Shown here piece by piece: positions 40,637 to 49,717 of a DNA stretch of 64,000 nucleotides. Location: assembly GCA_937888905.1 (NCBI GenBank), contig CALATA010000010.1:124001-188000 (forward strand), given 5' to 3'. A program made the position numbers and the translations under genes. Source of the DNA: Terrimonas sp937888905 (GTDB taxonomy: Bacteria > Bacteroidota > Bacteroidia > Chitinophagales > Chitinophagaceae). Each line of letters begins with the position of its first letter. Position 1 is the first letter of the stretch. The notes under the pieces are model-generated. The model was given only the letters and a program-made list of their open reading frames with translations. It was not told the origin of the DNA and searched no databases.

Positions 40637-41974
40637 GTGAAAAAATTAATTCAGACACTTAAGAATATCTGGAGCATCGAGGAGCTGAGAAGCAAAATCG
40701 TCTTCACGCTTCTGCTGGTCGTTGTTTACCGTATCGGTTCGCACATCGTTTTGCCAGGTATCGACCCGGTTAAACTGGAAGCGATCAACAAAAACAGCGA
40801 AGCCAGCAACGGTATGCTTGACCTCATCAACACCTTCGCAGGTGGAGCGTTCAACATGTCTTCTATCTTTGCCCTGGGTATCATGCCATACATCTCTGCC
40901 TCTATCTTTATGCAGCTGATGACCGTGCTGGTTCCCAAATTCCAGAAAATGCAGAAGGACGGTGACAGCGGTCGTAAAAAGATCAACCAATACACCCGCT
41001 ACCTCACTGTTGCCGTAACCGTAGTACAGGCGATCGCCTATATCGGTTACCTCAACCAGACTGCAGCACAAGCCAAAATCGCAGCCTTCTCCGGCTATTT
41101 CCCTTACACCACCGTATTCATCCTCACTGCAGGTACGCTGCTCGTGATGTGGATGGGTGAAAAGATCACCGATAAAGGCCTCGGCAACGGTACTTCACTG
41201 ATCATCATGGTCGGTATCCTGGCCCGCCTGCCACAAGCCTTTACACAGGAATTGACCACACGCTCACTGCGTGCCGGCGACATCCTGATCTTCATCGTGG
41301 AAATTGCCGTACTGATCGCGATCATCGTAGGATGTATCATGCTGGTACAGGGCGTACGTAAAGTACCCGTCAACTATGCCAAGCAGATCGTAGGCAACCG
41401 CCAGTTCAGCGGCGCACGCCAGTTCCTGCCACTGAAAGTTAACAGTGCCAACGTAATGCCGATCATCTTCGCCCAGGCGATCATGTTCCTCCCTACATTG
41501 TTCACACTCGGCAAACAAAACTCGATCTCCGCAATCTTTACCGATCATACCAACATCTGGTACATGATCATCTACTCTGTAGTAGTAATCGGTTTTACCT
41601 TCCTGTACACTGCACTTATCTTCAACCCGAAGCAAATTGCAGATAACCTGAAGCAAAACAACGGTTTCATCCCCGGCGTTAAACCCGGTCAGCCTACTGC
41701 AGATTATATCGGTACCATCATGGACCGTATCACACTGCCCGGTGCCATCCTGCTGGCCCTGGTTGGTATCCTTCCCGGTATCATCCAGCTCACCTTCGGT
41801 ATGACACAGGCATTCTCCAACTTCTTCGGCGGCACATCCCTGCTGATCATGGTTGGTGTAATCCTCGATACGCTCCAGCAGATCGAAACACAGTTGCTGA
41901 TGCGCCAATACGACGGCCTCATGAAGAGCGGTCGTATCCAGGGACGCCAGACAACTTCTGCTGTTCAGTATTAA
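40637..41974 (+). CDS. secY: Preprotein translocase subunit SecY
   Basis: SecY is the core of the Sec channel in the inner membrane. The 445-residue protein has ten membrane segments; recognisable parts are the plug region after VVYRIGSHIVLPGIDP, NTFAGGAFNMSSIFALGIMP (helix 2), GEKITDKGLGNGTSLIIMVG, and the C-terminal loop region FYTALIFNPKQIADNLKQNN and IGTIMDRITLPGA. The start codon is GTG (GTGAAAAAATTA). A strong bidirectional terminator follows, so map is a separate unit. Confidence 0.97.
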   Translation: MKKLIQTLKNIWSIEELRSKIVFTLLLVVVYRIGSHIVLPGIDPVKLEAINKNSEASNGMLDLINTFAGGAFNMSSIFALGIMPYISASIFMQLMTVLVPKFQKMQKDGDSGRKKINQYTRYLTVAVTVVQAIAYIGYLNQTAAQAKIAAFSGYFPYTTVFILTAGTLLVMWMGEKITDKGLGNGTSLIIMVGILARLPQAFTQELTTRSLRAGDILIFIVEIAVLIAIIVGCIMLVQGVRKVPVNYAKQIVGNRQFSGARQFLPLKVNSANVMPIIFAQAIMFLPTLFTLGKQNSISAIFTDHTNIWYMIIYSVVVIGFTFLYTALIFNPKQIADNLKQNNGFIPGVKPGQPTADYIGTIMDRITLPGAILLALVGILPGIIQLTFGMTQAFSNFFGGTSLLIMVGVILDTLQQIETQLLMRQYDGLMKSGRIQGRQTTSAVQY

Positions 41975-41995
41975 GTTTGCAGGTACATAAGTTAT

Positions 41996-42030
41996 AAAAA
42001 AGCACCCCCGCAAAACGGGGGTGCTTTTTT
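41996..42030 (+). terminator. Intrinsic terminator after secY
   Basis: AGCACCCCCG / CGGGGGTGCT (42001-42010 with 42016-42025), loop CAAAA, flanked by A and T runs, so it could act in both directions. It ends the main ribosomal unit. Confidence 0.92.
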
Positions 42031-42236
42031 GATGTGAAAATGTACCGCCTGAGGCGGGGCCATGTGTAAATGTGAAAATGGTGCGCAAAGAATCGAGTGA
42101 AGAACGCCCGTCGGGAGTCTCAATGACTCTCAATGACTCAGGCTGTTCCATTGACGATTGACGATGCATCATTCACTCATCTCCACATCAACCGCGCGGA
42201 ACGCGCGGCACATTTGCACATTTTCACATTCCCATT
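42031..42236. repeat. TGTGAAAATG repeats with GC-rich cores, upstream of map
   Basis: ATGTGAAAATGTACCGCCTG with a CCGCCTGAGGCGG core and ATGTGTAAATGTGAAAATGG, then GGCTGTTCCATTGACGATTG units, then ACCGCGCGGAACGCGCGGCA and ATTTGCACATTTTCACATT. Both ends carry the same class in opposite orientation, so the block is a 200-nt imperfect inverted repeat. Confidence 0.7.
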
Positions 42237-42246
42237 CGTACCTTTG
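42213..42246 (+). promoter_or_regulatory. map promoter
   Basis: TTTG (42213-42216), 22 nt, then TACCTTTG (42239-42246), a perfect TAnnTTTG. The map ATG is at 42251, so transcription would start at or within a few bases of the initiation codon. Confidence 0.6.
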
Positions 42247-42250
42247 CACT

Positions 42251-43078
42251 ATGATTATTGTAAAGACAAATGACCAGGTAGAGCTCATGCGCAAGAGCGC
42301 GCTTCTCGTAAGCCAGACGCTGGCAACGATCGCCGCCGACCTCAAGCCCGGCGTCACTACCCTGAGCATTGACAAAAAGATCGGTGAGTATATCCATGAT
42401 CATAAAGCCATTCCTTCTTTTCTCAACTACCATGGCTATCCCTTCAATTCCTGTATTTCCGTCAACGACGTTGTCGTACACGGCTTTCCCAATACCCGCG
42501 AATTGCGGGAAAATGATATCGTTACCATCGACATCGGCGTTATCCTTGATGGATGGCATGGCGACCACGCCTACACGTTTGCCATTGGCGAACCTGCACG
42601 CGAAGTCCTCAGCCTGATCCGCATCACCAAAGAATCGCTTTATAAAGGCATCGAAAAGGCCGTAGCGGGCAACCGCACCGGCGACATCGGTTTTGCCATC
42701 CAGGAACATACCGAACGCAAACACGGCTACGGCGTAGTGCGCGAACTCGTGGGTCACGGTCTTGGCCGCAGCCTGCACGAAGATCCGCAGGTACCTAACT
42801 ACGGCAAACGTGGCTCCGGCGCCAAACTCCGCGAAGGAATCGTCATCGCCATCGAACCCATGATCAACATGGGCAAAAAAGATGTGTACACTGAAGCTGA
42901 CGGCTGGACCGTCCGCACACTCGATGGCAAACCTTCCGTTCATTTTGAACACGACGTGTGCGTGCGCAAAGGAAAGGCCGATATCCTTTCCAATTATGCA
43001 CCGATCGAAGCTGCGGAAGAAAAGAACCCTTATCTCTACTTCGCCAATACGGCCGTAACTGCCGATACGCAACAATAA
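42251..43078 (+). CDS. map: Methionine aminopeptidase
   Basis: This metal-dependent peptidase removes the initiator methionine from new proteins. The ATG at 42251 (MIIVKTNDQVELMRKSALLV) is chosen because it lies just after a promoter; the open frame upstream is repeat sequence. Family residues are the HDHKAIPSFLNYHGYPFNSC substrate region, NDIVTIDIGVILDGWHGDHA with two metal-binding Asp, the histidine in LVGHGLGRSLHEDPQVPNYG, and IAIEPMINMG with the metal-binding Glu. The last 30 residues are an extension. An HI0933-type gene starts 11 nt after the stop and may be co-transcribed. Confidence 0.93.
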   Translation: MIIVKTNDQVELMRKSALLVSQTLATIAADLKPGVTTLSIDKKIGEYIHDHKAIPSFLNYHGYPFNSCISVNDVVVHGFPNTRELRENDIVTIDIGVILDGWHGDHAYTFAIGEPAREVLSLIRITKESLYKGIEKAVAGNRTGDIGFAIQEHTERKHGYGVVRELVGHGLGRSLHEDPQVPNYGKRGSGAKLREGIVIAIEPMINMGKKDVYTEADGWTVRTLDGKPSVHFEHDVCVRKGKADILSNYAPIEAAEEKNPYLYFANTAVTADTQQ

Positions 43079-43089
43079 TACAATACTGC

Positions 43090-44340
43090 ATGACCGTTCC
43101 GGTGACTAAAACACTGGTAGTGGTCGGCGGCGGTGCTGCCGGCTTCTTCTGTGCCATCAACGCAGCAAGGCTCCGCCCCGGGCTGAAAGTTATTCTCCTC
43201 GAGAAAACAAATAAGCTGTTGTCCAAAGTGCGTGTCAGCGGTGGCGGACGCTGCAACGTAACACATGCCTGCTTCGATATCCGCGAACTTAGTACGAGGT
43301 ACCCGCGGGGAACACATTTCGTAAGAAAAGCCTTCCATCGTTTTTTTACCGAAAACACCATTGAATGGTTTGCTGAACGCGATGTACAACTCAAGACCGA
43401 AAGCGACGGCCGCATGTTTCCTGTTACCGATAATTCACAGACGATCGTTGAATGCCTGCTTCGCGAAGCAAGCCGTTACAACATCGACATCCGTATGCAA
43501 ACGACAGTGGAAGAACTGACAACAACGGAGACCAATCAATTCCTTCTTCGTACAGACAAAAACTCATCGCTGATGGCAGACTATGTCTGTATCGCCTGCG
43601 GCGGTTATCCCAAGTCTTCGATGTTTGACTGGCTGCGTGCCATCGGCCATACCATCGAAGAGCCGGTTCCTTCCCTGTTTACATTTAATGTTCCCAATCA
43701 TCCCATCACGGCCTTAATGGGCGTCAGCGTGCCGGAAGCACGCGTACGCATCAGCGGTTCCAAACTTGAACAAACAGGCCCCGTACTCATCACGCATTGG
43801 GGATTCAGCGGCCCCGCCGTATTAAGAACGAGCGCCTGGGGTGCCCGCGATCTGCAAAAAATGAACTATCATTTTACCTGCCAGATCAACTGGCTCGGTG
43901 ATAAACAGGAGCATTTACTCAGAGAAGAGTTTCAGCAATACAGACATGAACGCGCTGCGCAAAAACTCGTTAATAAAAATCCCTGGCAGTTGCCGCAGCG
44001 CTTATGGGAATTCCTGTTGCAGCAATGCGAAATAGCTCCCGATACACGCTGGGCGGATCTTCCCGCCAAAGCGCAGAACAAATTGATCAAAGAATTGATG
44101 AACAGTGAATTCAATGTCACTGGCAAAACAACATTCAAAGAGGAATTTGTAACCGCAGGTGGCATCAAACTCAGCGAGATCGATCCGCAAACCATGATGA
44201 GCCGCAAGTTGCCGCATTTGTTTTTTGCCGGGGAGATTATGGATGTGGACGGCATTACCGGCGGATTCAATTTCCAGCATGCGTGGACAAGCGGCTGGAT
44301 CGCGGCCAGTTCCATCGCAGCAGATACCGACCTGTCCTGA
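43090..44340 (+). CDS. HI0933-family NAD(P)/FAD-dependent oxidoreductase
   Basis: This flavoprotein belongs to the HI0933/YhiN-like family, whose reaction is not settled. The ATG at 43090 (MTVPVTKTLVVVGGGAAGFF) follows map by 11 nt and starts the dinucleotide-binding fold at VVVGGGAAGFFCAINAARL. KVRVSGGGRCNVTH near residue 50 is the family signature, and GRMFPVTDNSQTIVECL and CIACGGYPKSSMFDWLRAIG follow. The end, LFFAGEIMDVDGITGGFNFQ HAWTSGWIA, holds the conserved C-terminal FAD-binding stretch. The 416-residue length fits. It is a cytosolic protein. Confidence 0.88.
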   Translation: MTVPVTKTLVVVGGGAAGFFCAINAARLRPGLKVILLEKTNKLLSKVRVSGGGRCNVTHACFDIRELSTRYPRGTHFVRKAFHRFFTENTIEWFAERDVQLKTESDGRMFPVTDNSQTIVECLLREASRYNIDIRMQTTVEELTTTETNQFLLRTDKNSSLMADYVCIACGGYPKSSMFDWLRAIGHTIEEPVPSLFTFNVPNHPITALMGVSVPEARVRISGSKLEQTGPVLITHWGFSGPAVLRTSAWGARDLQKMNYHFTCQINWLGDKQEHLLREEFQQYRHERAAQKLVNKNPWQLPQRLWEFLLQQCEIAPDTRWADLPAKAQNKLIKELMNSEFNVTGKTTFKEEFVTAGGIKLSEIDPQTMMSRKLPHLFFAGEIMDVDGITGGFNFQHAWTSGWIAASSIAADTDLS

Positions 44341-44441
44341 TGCATTTATTTCCCCTACTTAATTTGTAGTAGTGCATAAATAAATATGCTGCAGAGTGGA
44401 AGCAATTGGCGTACTTTTAAGACGCCCAACCTCTTTCCACC

Positions 44442-46409
44442 ATGCCAACCAAGACCTTCCTGTGTATCATTTTCCTGATGCTTACCTGCATGCTGCGGGC
44501 GCAAACGCCACGCATCGACAGCCTGAAAAAAGTGATTGCCGCAGAAGAACCTTCTTCGCAACAACTATCATCGATCTACCGCCTGCTATTGGACAATGCA
44601 TCGCTCTCCAACGACACGTTGGCTCATTACGCAGAAAAAGGATACCAGCTTGCCATAAAATTAAAAGACAAACCGCGTGCTTCGCTGATGCGTTACTATA
44701 CGGGTTACAGCATGGCCCGCAGCGGCATCATCGATGGACGTCTTGATAGTCTTATCCAAAAAGAATTGAAGACACTCGCTTACAAAGATGATTACAAAGA
44801 ACCCTATGCACGTTTCATCATGCTCGATGCCAACCGGCTTACACGCAGCAACAAGATCAAGGAAGCGATGCAGCTTTATTATGGCTTGTTGCCGTTGCTG
44901 GAGAAAGACCGCGATACGGCCATGTTGCTGAACCTTCAACTGAATATGTCTACCGGTCCGTCGATGATGGGACATTTCAATGAGACACTGAAGGTCGTTC
45001 ACCCTGCTCTGGCGATGGCCCGGGTATACAACAAAAATAACTATTCAATTACGACGCTGCAGGTCGAAGGATTGCTGAACTCCAACGCAGGCATTTGTTT
45101 TCTGCACCTGTACGAAGCGGATCATCAGCAGCTCTATGCCGATTCGTGTCTTTACTATACCACACGTTCCATTGAAATAGGGGAGCGGATACAAAGCCTT
45201 TATGTGCGTTGTGCAAGCATGAACGTGAAAGGGCTGATGTTGAGTTATGTCAACCGCGTAGAGGAAGCGGAACAACTCTTACAGGCCGGGTTGCAATTGC
45301 GCAAGCAGATCGGTGATCCGTTGTATACCGTGTCGGACATGACGGTGCTGGCCTCTTTCTACAGCGCAACCGGCAAGCCGCAGCAAGGGGTGGTTTTATG
45401 CATGGAAGCATTACAAATTGCACGCGAAAGAAAAATGAGCGCTGCGATCGTATTGGTGTATAATACCCTGGCGGAATGTTATAGAAAAGCAGGCGATAAT
45501 GCAAAGTACGCGCAGACCGTGCAGCAACTCTCTTCCTTCAAAGACACGATGTATCGTGAGAACTCTGCAAGAGCCATTGCGGAACTGCAAACGCAATACG
45601 AAGTACAGAAAAAAGAAAACACCATCATCCAGCAACAGCTCGATATCACGCGAAAAAATCAGCAATTGTATGGTATAGCCGGTATCCTGCTTGCGGCGGC
45701 GGCTATCGCGGCAATCTTATTCATCAGCTACCGTAAGCGCCAGCAACTGAAGATGCGTATGATACACGAAGAAGAAAAAATACTATCGGCGCAGGCAGTA
45801 AAAGAAGCGGAAGAACAGGAACGCAAACGGATAGCCGCGGACCTGCACGACAATCTCGGGGCCTATGCCGCATCGATGGTGTCGAATGTAAGCCAGTTGC
45901 AGATGATGGCGCCTGTGGTAGCAGCGGAACGATCGGTGCAGGAGCTGCGCAATAATTCATTGTCGATCGTATCGGAACTGACGGACACCATTTGGGTATT
46001 GAAAAGAGAAGCATTGACCCTAACAGCCATCAGCGACCGGATAAAAGTTTTCCTGCAACGCATACAACCGAGCTATCCGCATATTCATGCCGGTGTGGTA
46101 GACGAACTGGACAATGATCATTCGTTACCGCCGTCGCAGGCATTCCATCTTTACAGGATTCTCCAGGAGGCGATCAACAATGCGTTCCGTCACAGTGACG
46201 CAGATGAAGTGCTGATACTCTTCCAGGGAGGAGAAAGCTGGCAGGTGACGGTAAAAGACAATGGAAAAGGACTGCCCGCCGATGCGGAAAAACAAAGCGC
46301 CGGCAACGGATTGTACAATATGCGGGCAAGGGCCCATGAAGTGGGATGGCAAATACGCTGGAAAGAGAATGATGGAGGAGGAACGGCGGTGGTGGTCAGT
46401 GCGGGCTGA
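44442..46409 (+). CDS. TPR-containing sensor histidine kinase (HisKA_3 type)
   Basis: A 655-residue sensor. A signal peptide (MPTKTFLCIIFLMLTCMLRA) leads a region of helical repeats (about 20-370) with several A/G-Y/C..A-rich TPR-like units (GKPQQGVVLCMEALQIARER, LAECYRKAGDNAKYAQTVQQ). A coiled coil (ELQTQYEVQKKENTIIQQQL) precedes one membrane helix (about 408-428, GIAGILLAAAAIAAILFI). The cytoplasmic part has the HisKA_3 box RIAADLHDNLGAYAASM with phosphoacceptor His469, and the ATPase N box QEAINNAFRHS, G1 KDNGKGLP and G2 GNGLYNMRARA. This is the NarL-linked type, but no response regulator is adjacent. Confidence 0.88.
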   Translation: MPTKTFLCIIFLMLTCMLRAQTPRIDSLKKVIAAEEPSSQQLSSIYRLLLDNASLSNDTLAHYAEKGYQLAIKLKDKPRASLMRYYTGYSMARSGIIDGRLDSLIQKELKTLAYKDDYKEPYARFIMLDANRLTRSNKIKEAMQLYYGLLPLLEKDRDTAMLLNLQLNMSTGPSMMGHFNETLKVVHPALAMARVYNKNNYSITTLQVEGLLNSNAGICFLHLYEADHQQLYADSCLYYTTRSIEIGERIQSLYVRCASMNVKGLMLSYVNRVEEAEQLLQAGLQLRKQIGDPLYTVSDMTVLASFYSATGKPQQGVVLCMEALQIARERKMSAAIVLVYNTLAECYRKAGDNAKYAQTVQQLSSFKDTMYRENSARAIAELQTQYEVQKKENTIIQQQLDITRKNQQLYGIAGILLAAAAIAAILFISYRKRQQLKMRMIHEEEKILSAQAVKEAEEQERKRIAADLHDNLGAYAASMVSNVSQLQMMAPVVAAERSVQELRNNSLSIVSELTDTIWVLKREALTLTAISDRIKVFLQRIQPSYPHIHAGVVDELDNDHSLPPSQAFHLYRILQEAINNAFRHSDADEVLILFQGGESWQVTVKDNGKGLPADAEKQSAGNGLYNMRARAHEVGWQIRWKENDGGGTAVVVSAG

Positions 46410-46410
46410 T

Positions 46411-47430
46411 TTATTTTTTATAAAAAACAACCGCAGCACGTGCCAGCAAGGGCATCAGGATGATGCATAAAAACCAGGGCCAGGGAGCAATAAACAGCGC
46501 CAATAATAAAACGATCAATAAGTAAACAGGGTAGCCGAGAATAATAAGGCTTAGTTGAATGGAATCGTAGTGATCGTTGTTGGAAAAATACTTGTTGGTA
46601 AGGAAATGGGAGAGCAGGAAAATGGGGAAATGCAGCAAGAATCCCAATGCGGCAGGTATCGCTAATGCGATACGTTGTATAACGGAGAGCGGCCTTTTAA
46701 ATAAACGTTTTGCTTTTTCTTTGTCCCCTGGTGCAATTTCTTTTACGTGTGAGGCAAGTTGTTGTTGCAACTGCCGGTTAAAATCCTGCATGCGTTTTCC
46801 GTCGCTTAGTTCCGCTGAAGCGGGCAAGGGCTGAATAGGGTCGCCGAGCCCGATCTCCACGATCTTACCAAAGGACCGGAATGAATCATAGTTGATGCCG
46901 GTGGGTAATACGGTCAACGGAATGCCGCGATCCCAGGCCTGGAAAGCGAGCCGCGCAGTGCCTTTGAGTAAGGGGCGCAGATGCCATTCGTTAATACATT
47001 TTCCTTCGCTGAAAATGAGCACCTGTTCGCTGTTTTCGAAAAGGCGGATACAATCTTCGAACGTGCGGTAATTTTCCTGCAGATTTTCCACGCCTTCCGA
47101 GCGGCGGTATACCGGAAGAATTTTTACGGCATGCAGAATGCGGCGGATCATTTTTCCCTTAAAAACATCGCCACGTGCCAGCGACCAAACGGGACGTTGA
47201 AACAATACATCGATGATAACGGCGTCGAGAAAGGAATTGGGGTGATTGGCTGCAATGAGGACCGGCCCGGGCGTACGCAGCAGATCCGGGCGGTTGACCC
47301 TGATTTCCGGACAGCAGATCCACAAGCATAACCGGACATGAACCCGGAGTACAGCGTAAAGCAAAAGTGTTCTTTTGGGTGAAAATAAGTGATTGAATGC
47401 TTGAAACACAATACGATGCACAGAAAACAC
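46411..47430 (-). CDS. PlsC-like acyltransferase
   Basis: This is a membrane-bound acyltransferase of the PlsC family, which commonly makes phosphatidic acid or remodels lipids. The start is a GTG at 47430, directly after an in-frame stop. The HX4D motif NHPNSFLD is at about residues 64-71 and the second block VLIFSEGKC near 140 replaces the usual FPEG with FSEG. Two hydrophobic segments (about 262-282 and 298-330) close the protein. Its stop codon lies 1 nt from that of the convergent kinase gene, leaving no room for a terminator. Confidence 0.78.
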   Translation of the reverse strand: MFSVHRIVFQAFNHLFSPKRTLLLYAVLRVHVRLCLWICCPEIRVNRPDLLRTPGPVLIAANHPNSFLDAVIIDVLFQRPVWSLARGDVFKGKMIRRILHAVKILPVYRRSEGVENLQENYRTFEDCIRLFENSEQVLIFSEGKCINEWHLRPLLKGTARLAFQAWDRGIPLTVLPTGINYDSFRSFGKIVEIGLGDPIQPLPASAELSDGKRMQDFNRQLQQQLASHVKEIAPGDKEKAKRLFKRPLSVIQRIALAIPAALGFLLHFPIFLLSHFLTNKYFSNNDHYDSIQLSLIILGYPVYLLIVLLLALFIAPWPWFLCIILMPLLARAAVVFYKK

Positions 47431-47454
47431 TTAAAATGGAAAATACTTGTGAAT

Positions 47455-47690
47455 TGTCAAGCGGCAATGGTCAATGGTGAATAGTGAATGGTGAATCGTG
47501 AATAGTTGCTCTTCCAGGTTCGTCCGCAGAAATCACCCACCGATAGGCATTTAATATTGATAATCATTCAGATATGGCTATTTAACTTATAACTTACTAC
47601 TTACAACTTTTTACGGGCTGTTTTTGCCTTAAACCTTACGCCTTAGCCCGAAGTGTCGGCCCGAAGCTTCGGGCCTTCCGCCTTTTTTCC
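47455..47690. repeat. Mosaic repeat upstream of rpsA
   Basis: CAATGGTCAATGGTGAATAG and following GTGAAT units (47466-47507), then ACTTATAACTTACTACTTAC (about 47584-47610), GGGCTGTTTTTGCC, CCTTACGCCTTAG and a GC-rich GCCCGAAGTGTCGG with CCCGAAGCTTCGGGC ending just before the rpsA -7 element. Confidence 0.65.
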
Positions 47691-47691
47691 G

Positions 47692-47699
47692 TATCTTTG
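47692..47699 (+). promoter_or_regulatory. rpsA promoter -7 element
   Basis: TATCTTTG is a perfect TAnnTTTG, 35 nt before the chosen ATG. The upstream region is repeat sequence with no clean TTTG. Confidence 0.55.
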
Positions 47700-47733
47700 C
47701 TCCCCCGATTTTAAAACCCTTCGGGAACAATTT

Positions 47734-49668
47734 ATGTTTCATCAATTGATTCAAAAACACTTAAACGCTGATGCACAGGAGAACGCAGCTGGTGAGGTGG
47801 AAACCGCACCTGACGCTTCTGCAGCGACAACAACTGCACCTGTGGCTGCGCCTGTTGTAGAAACAGCGCATGACGATTTCGACTGGAGCGTAGACAAACG
47901 CAATGTCACTTCTTACACCAAAGAAGAAAAAGAAAAGTATGACGATGTTTATGACAACACGTTCATACAACTGAACGACGGCGAACTGATCAAAGGTATC
48001 GTGGTAGGTCTGACCAAGACCGACGTGGTACTGAATATCGGTTTCAAAAGTGATGGTCTGATCTCTCTCAACGAATTCCGTGACATCCCCGGTCTGAAAG
48101 TAGGTGATGACGTGGAAGTAATGATCGTAGAGAAAGAAGACCGCGATGGTCACCTGAACCTGAGCCGCAAACAAGCGCGTATCACACGTGCATGGGAGCG
48201 TATCGTGGAAGTACACAAAACCGGCGAAGTTATCACCGGTATCGTTACCTCTAAAACCAAAGGTGGTCTTATCGTGGATGTATTCGGTATGGAAACGTTC
48301 CTGCCCGGATCTCAGATCGACGTTAAGCCTGTAACTGACTACGATCAGTTTGTTGGCAAGACTATGGAATTCAAAGTGGTTAAGATCAACGAGACCATCA
48401 AGAATGCCGTAGTATCGCACAAGGCACTGATCGAAAGCGATATCGAAGCTCAGCGCGCCGAGATCATGAGCAAACTGGAAAAAGGACAGGTACTGGAAGG
48501 TACTGTGAAGAACATCACCGATTTCGGTGCCTTCATGGACCTGGGTGGCCTGGACGGTCTGCTCTATATCACCGACATTTCATGGGGCCGTATCTCTCAC
48601 CCAAGCGAGGTGCTGAAGATGGACCAGAAGATCAATGTGGTGGTACTGGATTTCGACGACGAGAAAAAACGTATCAGCCTGGGTCTGAAACAACTGACTC
48701 CGCATCCATGGGATGTGCTGCCTGAGAACGTGGTAGAAGGTAATGTGGTTAAAGGCCGCGTAGTGAACATCGAAGACTACGGTGCATTCCTGGAGATCCT
48801 CCCGGGTGTGGAAGGTCTGGTACACGTTAGCGAAATCACATGGGCTAACACACCGATCAATGCGAAAGAGTTCTTCAAACTCGGCGACGAGTACGAAGCG
48901 AAGATCGTTACCCTCGACAAAGACAGCCGCAAGATGAGCCTCTCTATCAAGCAGCTTTCTCCTGATCCCTGGAACGACATCGAAACACGCTTTGCTGAAG
49001 GCAGCCGTCATACCGGCCTGGTGAAAAACATCACCAACTACGGTGTGTTCGTTGAACTGGCTTCCGGCATTGGTGGTATGATCCACATCTCTGACCTGAG
49101 CTGGCTGAAGCGTTTCAACCACCCCGGTGAGTACACGAAAGTTGGTGAAAACATCGACGTAGTGATCCTGGGTATTGACAAAGAGAACCGCAAACTCCAA
49201 CTCGGACACAAACAGCTCGAGGAAGATCCCTGGAATACCCTTCAGGATACATTTGCCATCGGCAGTATCCATGAAGGAACCGTGATCCGCCGCGACGATA
49301 AAGGTGCCGTTGTACAACTGCCCTACGGTCTGGAAGGATTTGCGCCTAACCGTCACCTGAACAAGGAAGATGGTAAGAGCGTAGGTGCCGACGAGACACT
49401 GCAATTCATGGTAATCGAATTCGACCGCAACGAGAAGCGTATTGTGCTTTCACACAGCCGCATCTGGGAGCAGGGTCAGTTCGAAGAGCGTGAAGCTGCT
49501 AAGAAAGAAGCGAAGGTTGAGTCTGACAAGACCAAAAAAGCTGTGAAAACTATCCAGAACAAGGTAGAAAAAGCAACCCTGGGTGACCTGGGCGTGCTGG
49601 CCGACCTGAAGAAAAAACTGGATAACGACGCCGCTGCCAACGCTGCTGACGAACCCAAAGCAGAATAA
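47734..49668 (+). CDS. rpsA: 30S ribosomal protein S1
   Basis: S1 helps the ribosome bind mRNA, especially leaders without strong Shine-Dalgarno. The ATG at 47734 (MFHQLIQKHLNADAQENAAG) is preferred because the frame further up overlaps the promoter. An N-terminal low-complexity piece (about 10-50) is followed by six S1 repeats, starting near GELIKGIVVGLTKTDVVLNI, GEVITGIVTSKTKGGLIVDV, GQVLEGTVKNITDFGAFMDL, GNVVKGRVVNIEDYGAFLEI, GSRHTGLVKNITNYGVFVEL and GSIHEGTVIRRDDKGAVVQL. The 644-residue length is close to the Bacteroidota form and the tail is rich in Ala and Lys. A bidirectional terminator follows. Confidence 0.95.
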   Translation: MFHQLIQKHLNADAQENAAGEVETAPDASAATTTAPVAAPVVETAHDDFDWSVDKRNVTSYTKEEKEKYDDVYDNTFIQLNDGELIKGIVVGLTKTDVVLNIGFKSDGLISLNEFRDIPGLKVGDDVEVMIVEKEDRDGHLNLSRKQARITRAWERIVEVHKTGEVITGIVTSKTKGGLIVDVFGMETFLPGSQIDVKPVTDYDQFVGKTMEFKVVKINETIKNAVVSHKALIESDIEAQRAEIMSKLEKGQVLEGTVKNITDFGAFMDLGGLDGLLYITDISWGRISHPSEVLKMDQKINVVVLDFDDEKKRISLGLKQLTPHPWDVLPENVVEGNVVKGRVVNIEDYGAFLEILPGVEGLVHVSEITWANTPINAKEFFKLGDEYEAKIVTLDKDSRKMSLSIKQLSPDPWNDIETRFAEGSRHTGLVKNITNYGVFVELASGIGGMIHISDLSWLKRFNHPGEYTKVGENIDVVILGIDKENRKLQLGHKQLEEDPWNTLQDTFAIGSIHEGTVIRRDDKGAVVQLPYGLEGFAPNRHLNKEDGKSVGADETLQFMVIEFDRNEKRIVLSHSRIWEQGQFEEREAAKKEAKVESDKTKKAVKTIQNKVEKATLGDLGVLADLKKKLDNDAAANAADEPKAE

Positions 49669-49687
49669 GCACTAATCCTGTTTATAC

Positions 49688-49717
49688 AAAAAAGCCCCGC
49701 TTCAGCGGGGCTTTTTT
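49688..49717 (+). terminator. Intrinsic terminator after rpsA
   Basis: AAAAAAGCCCCGC / GCGGGGCTTTTTT with loop TTCA, a perfect 13-bp stem that ends in six T. Confidence 0.93.

Noticed and set aside
46411..46480. A terminator between the kinase and the acyltransferase
   Set aside because: There is only one base between the stop codons and no stable stem was seen on either strand.
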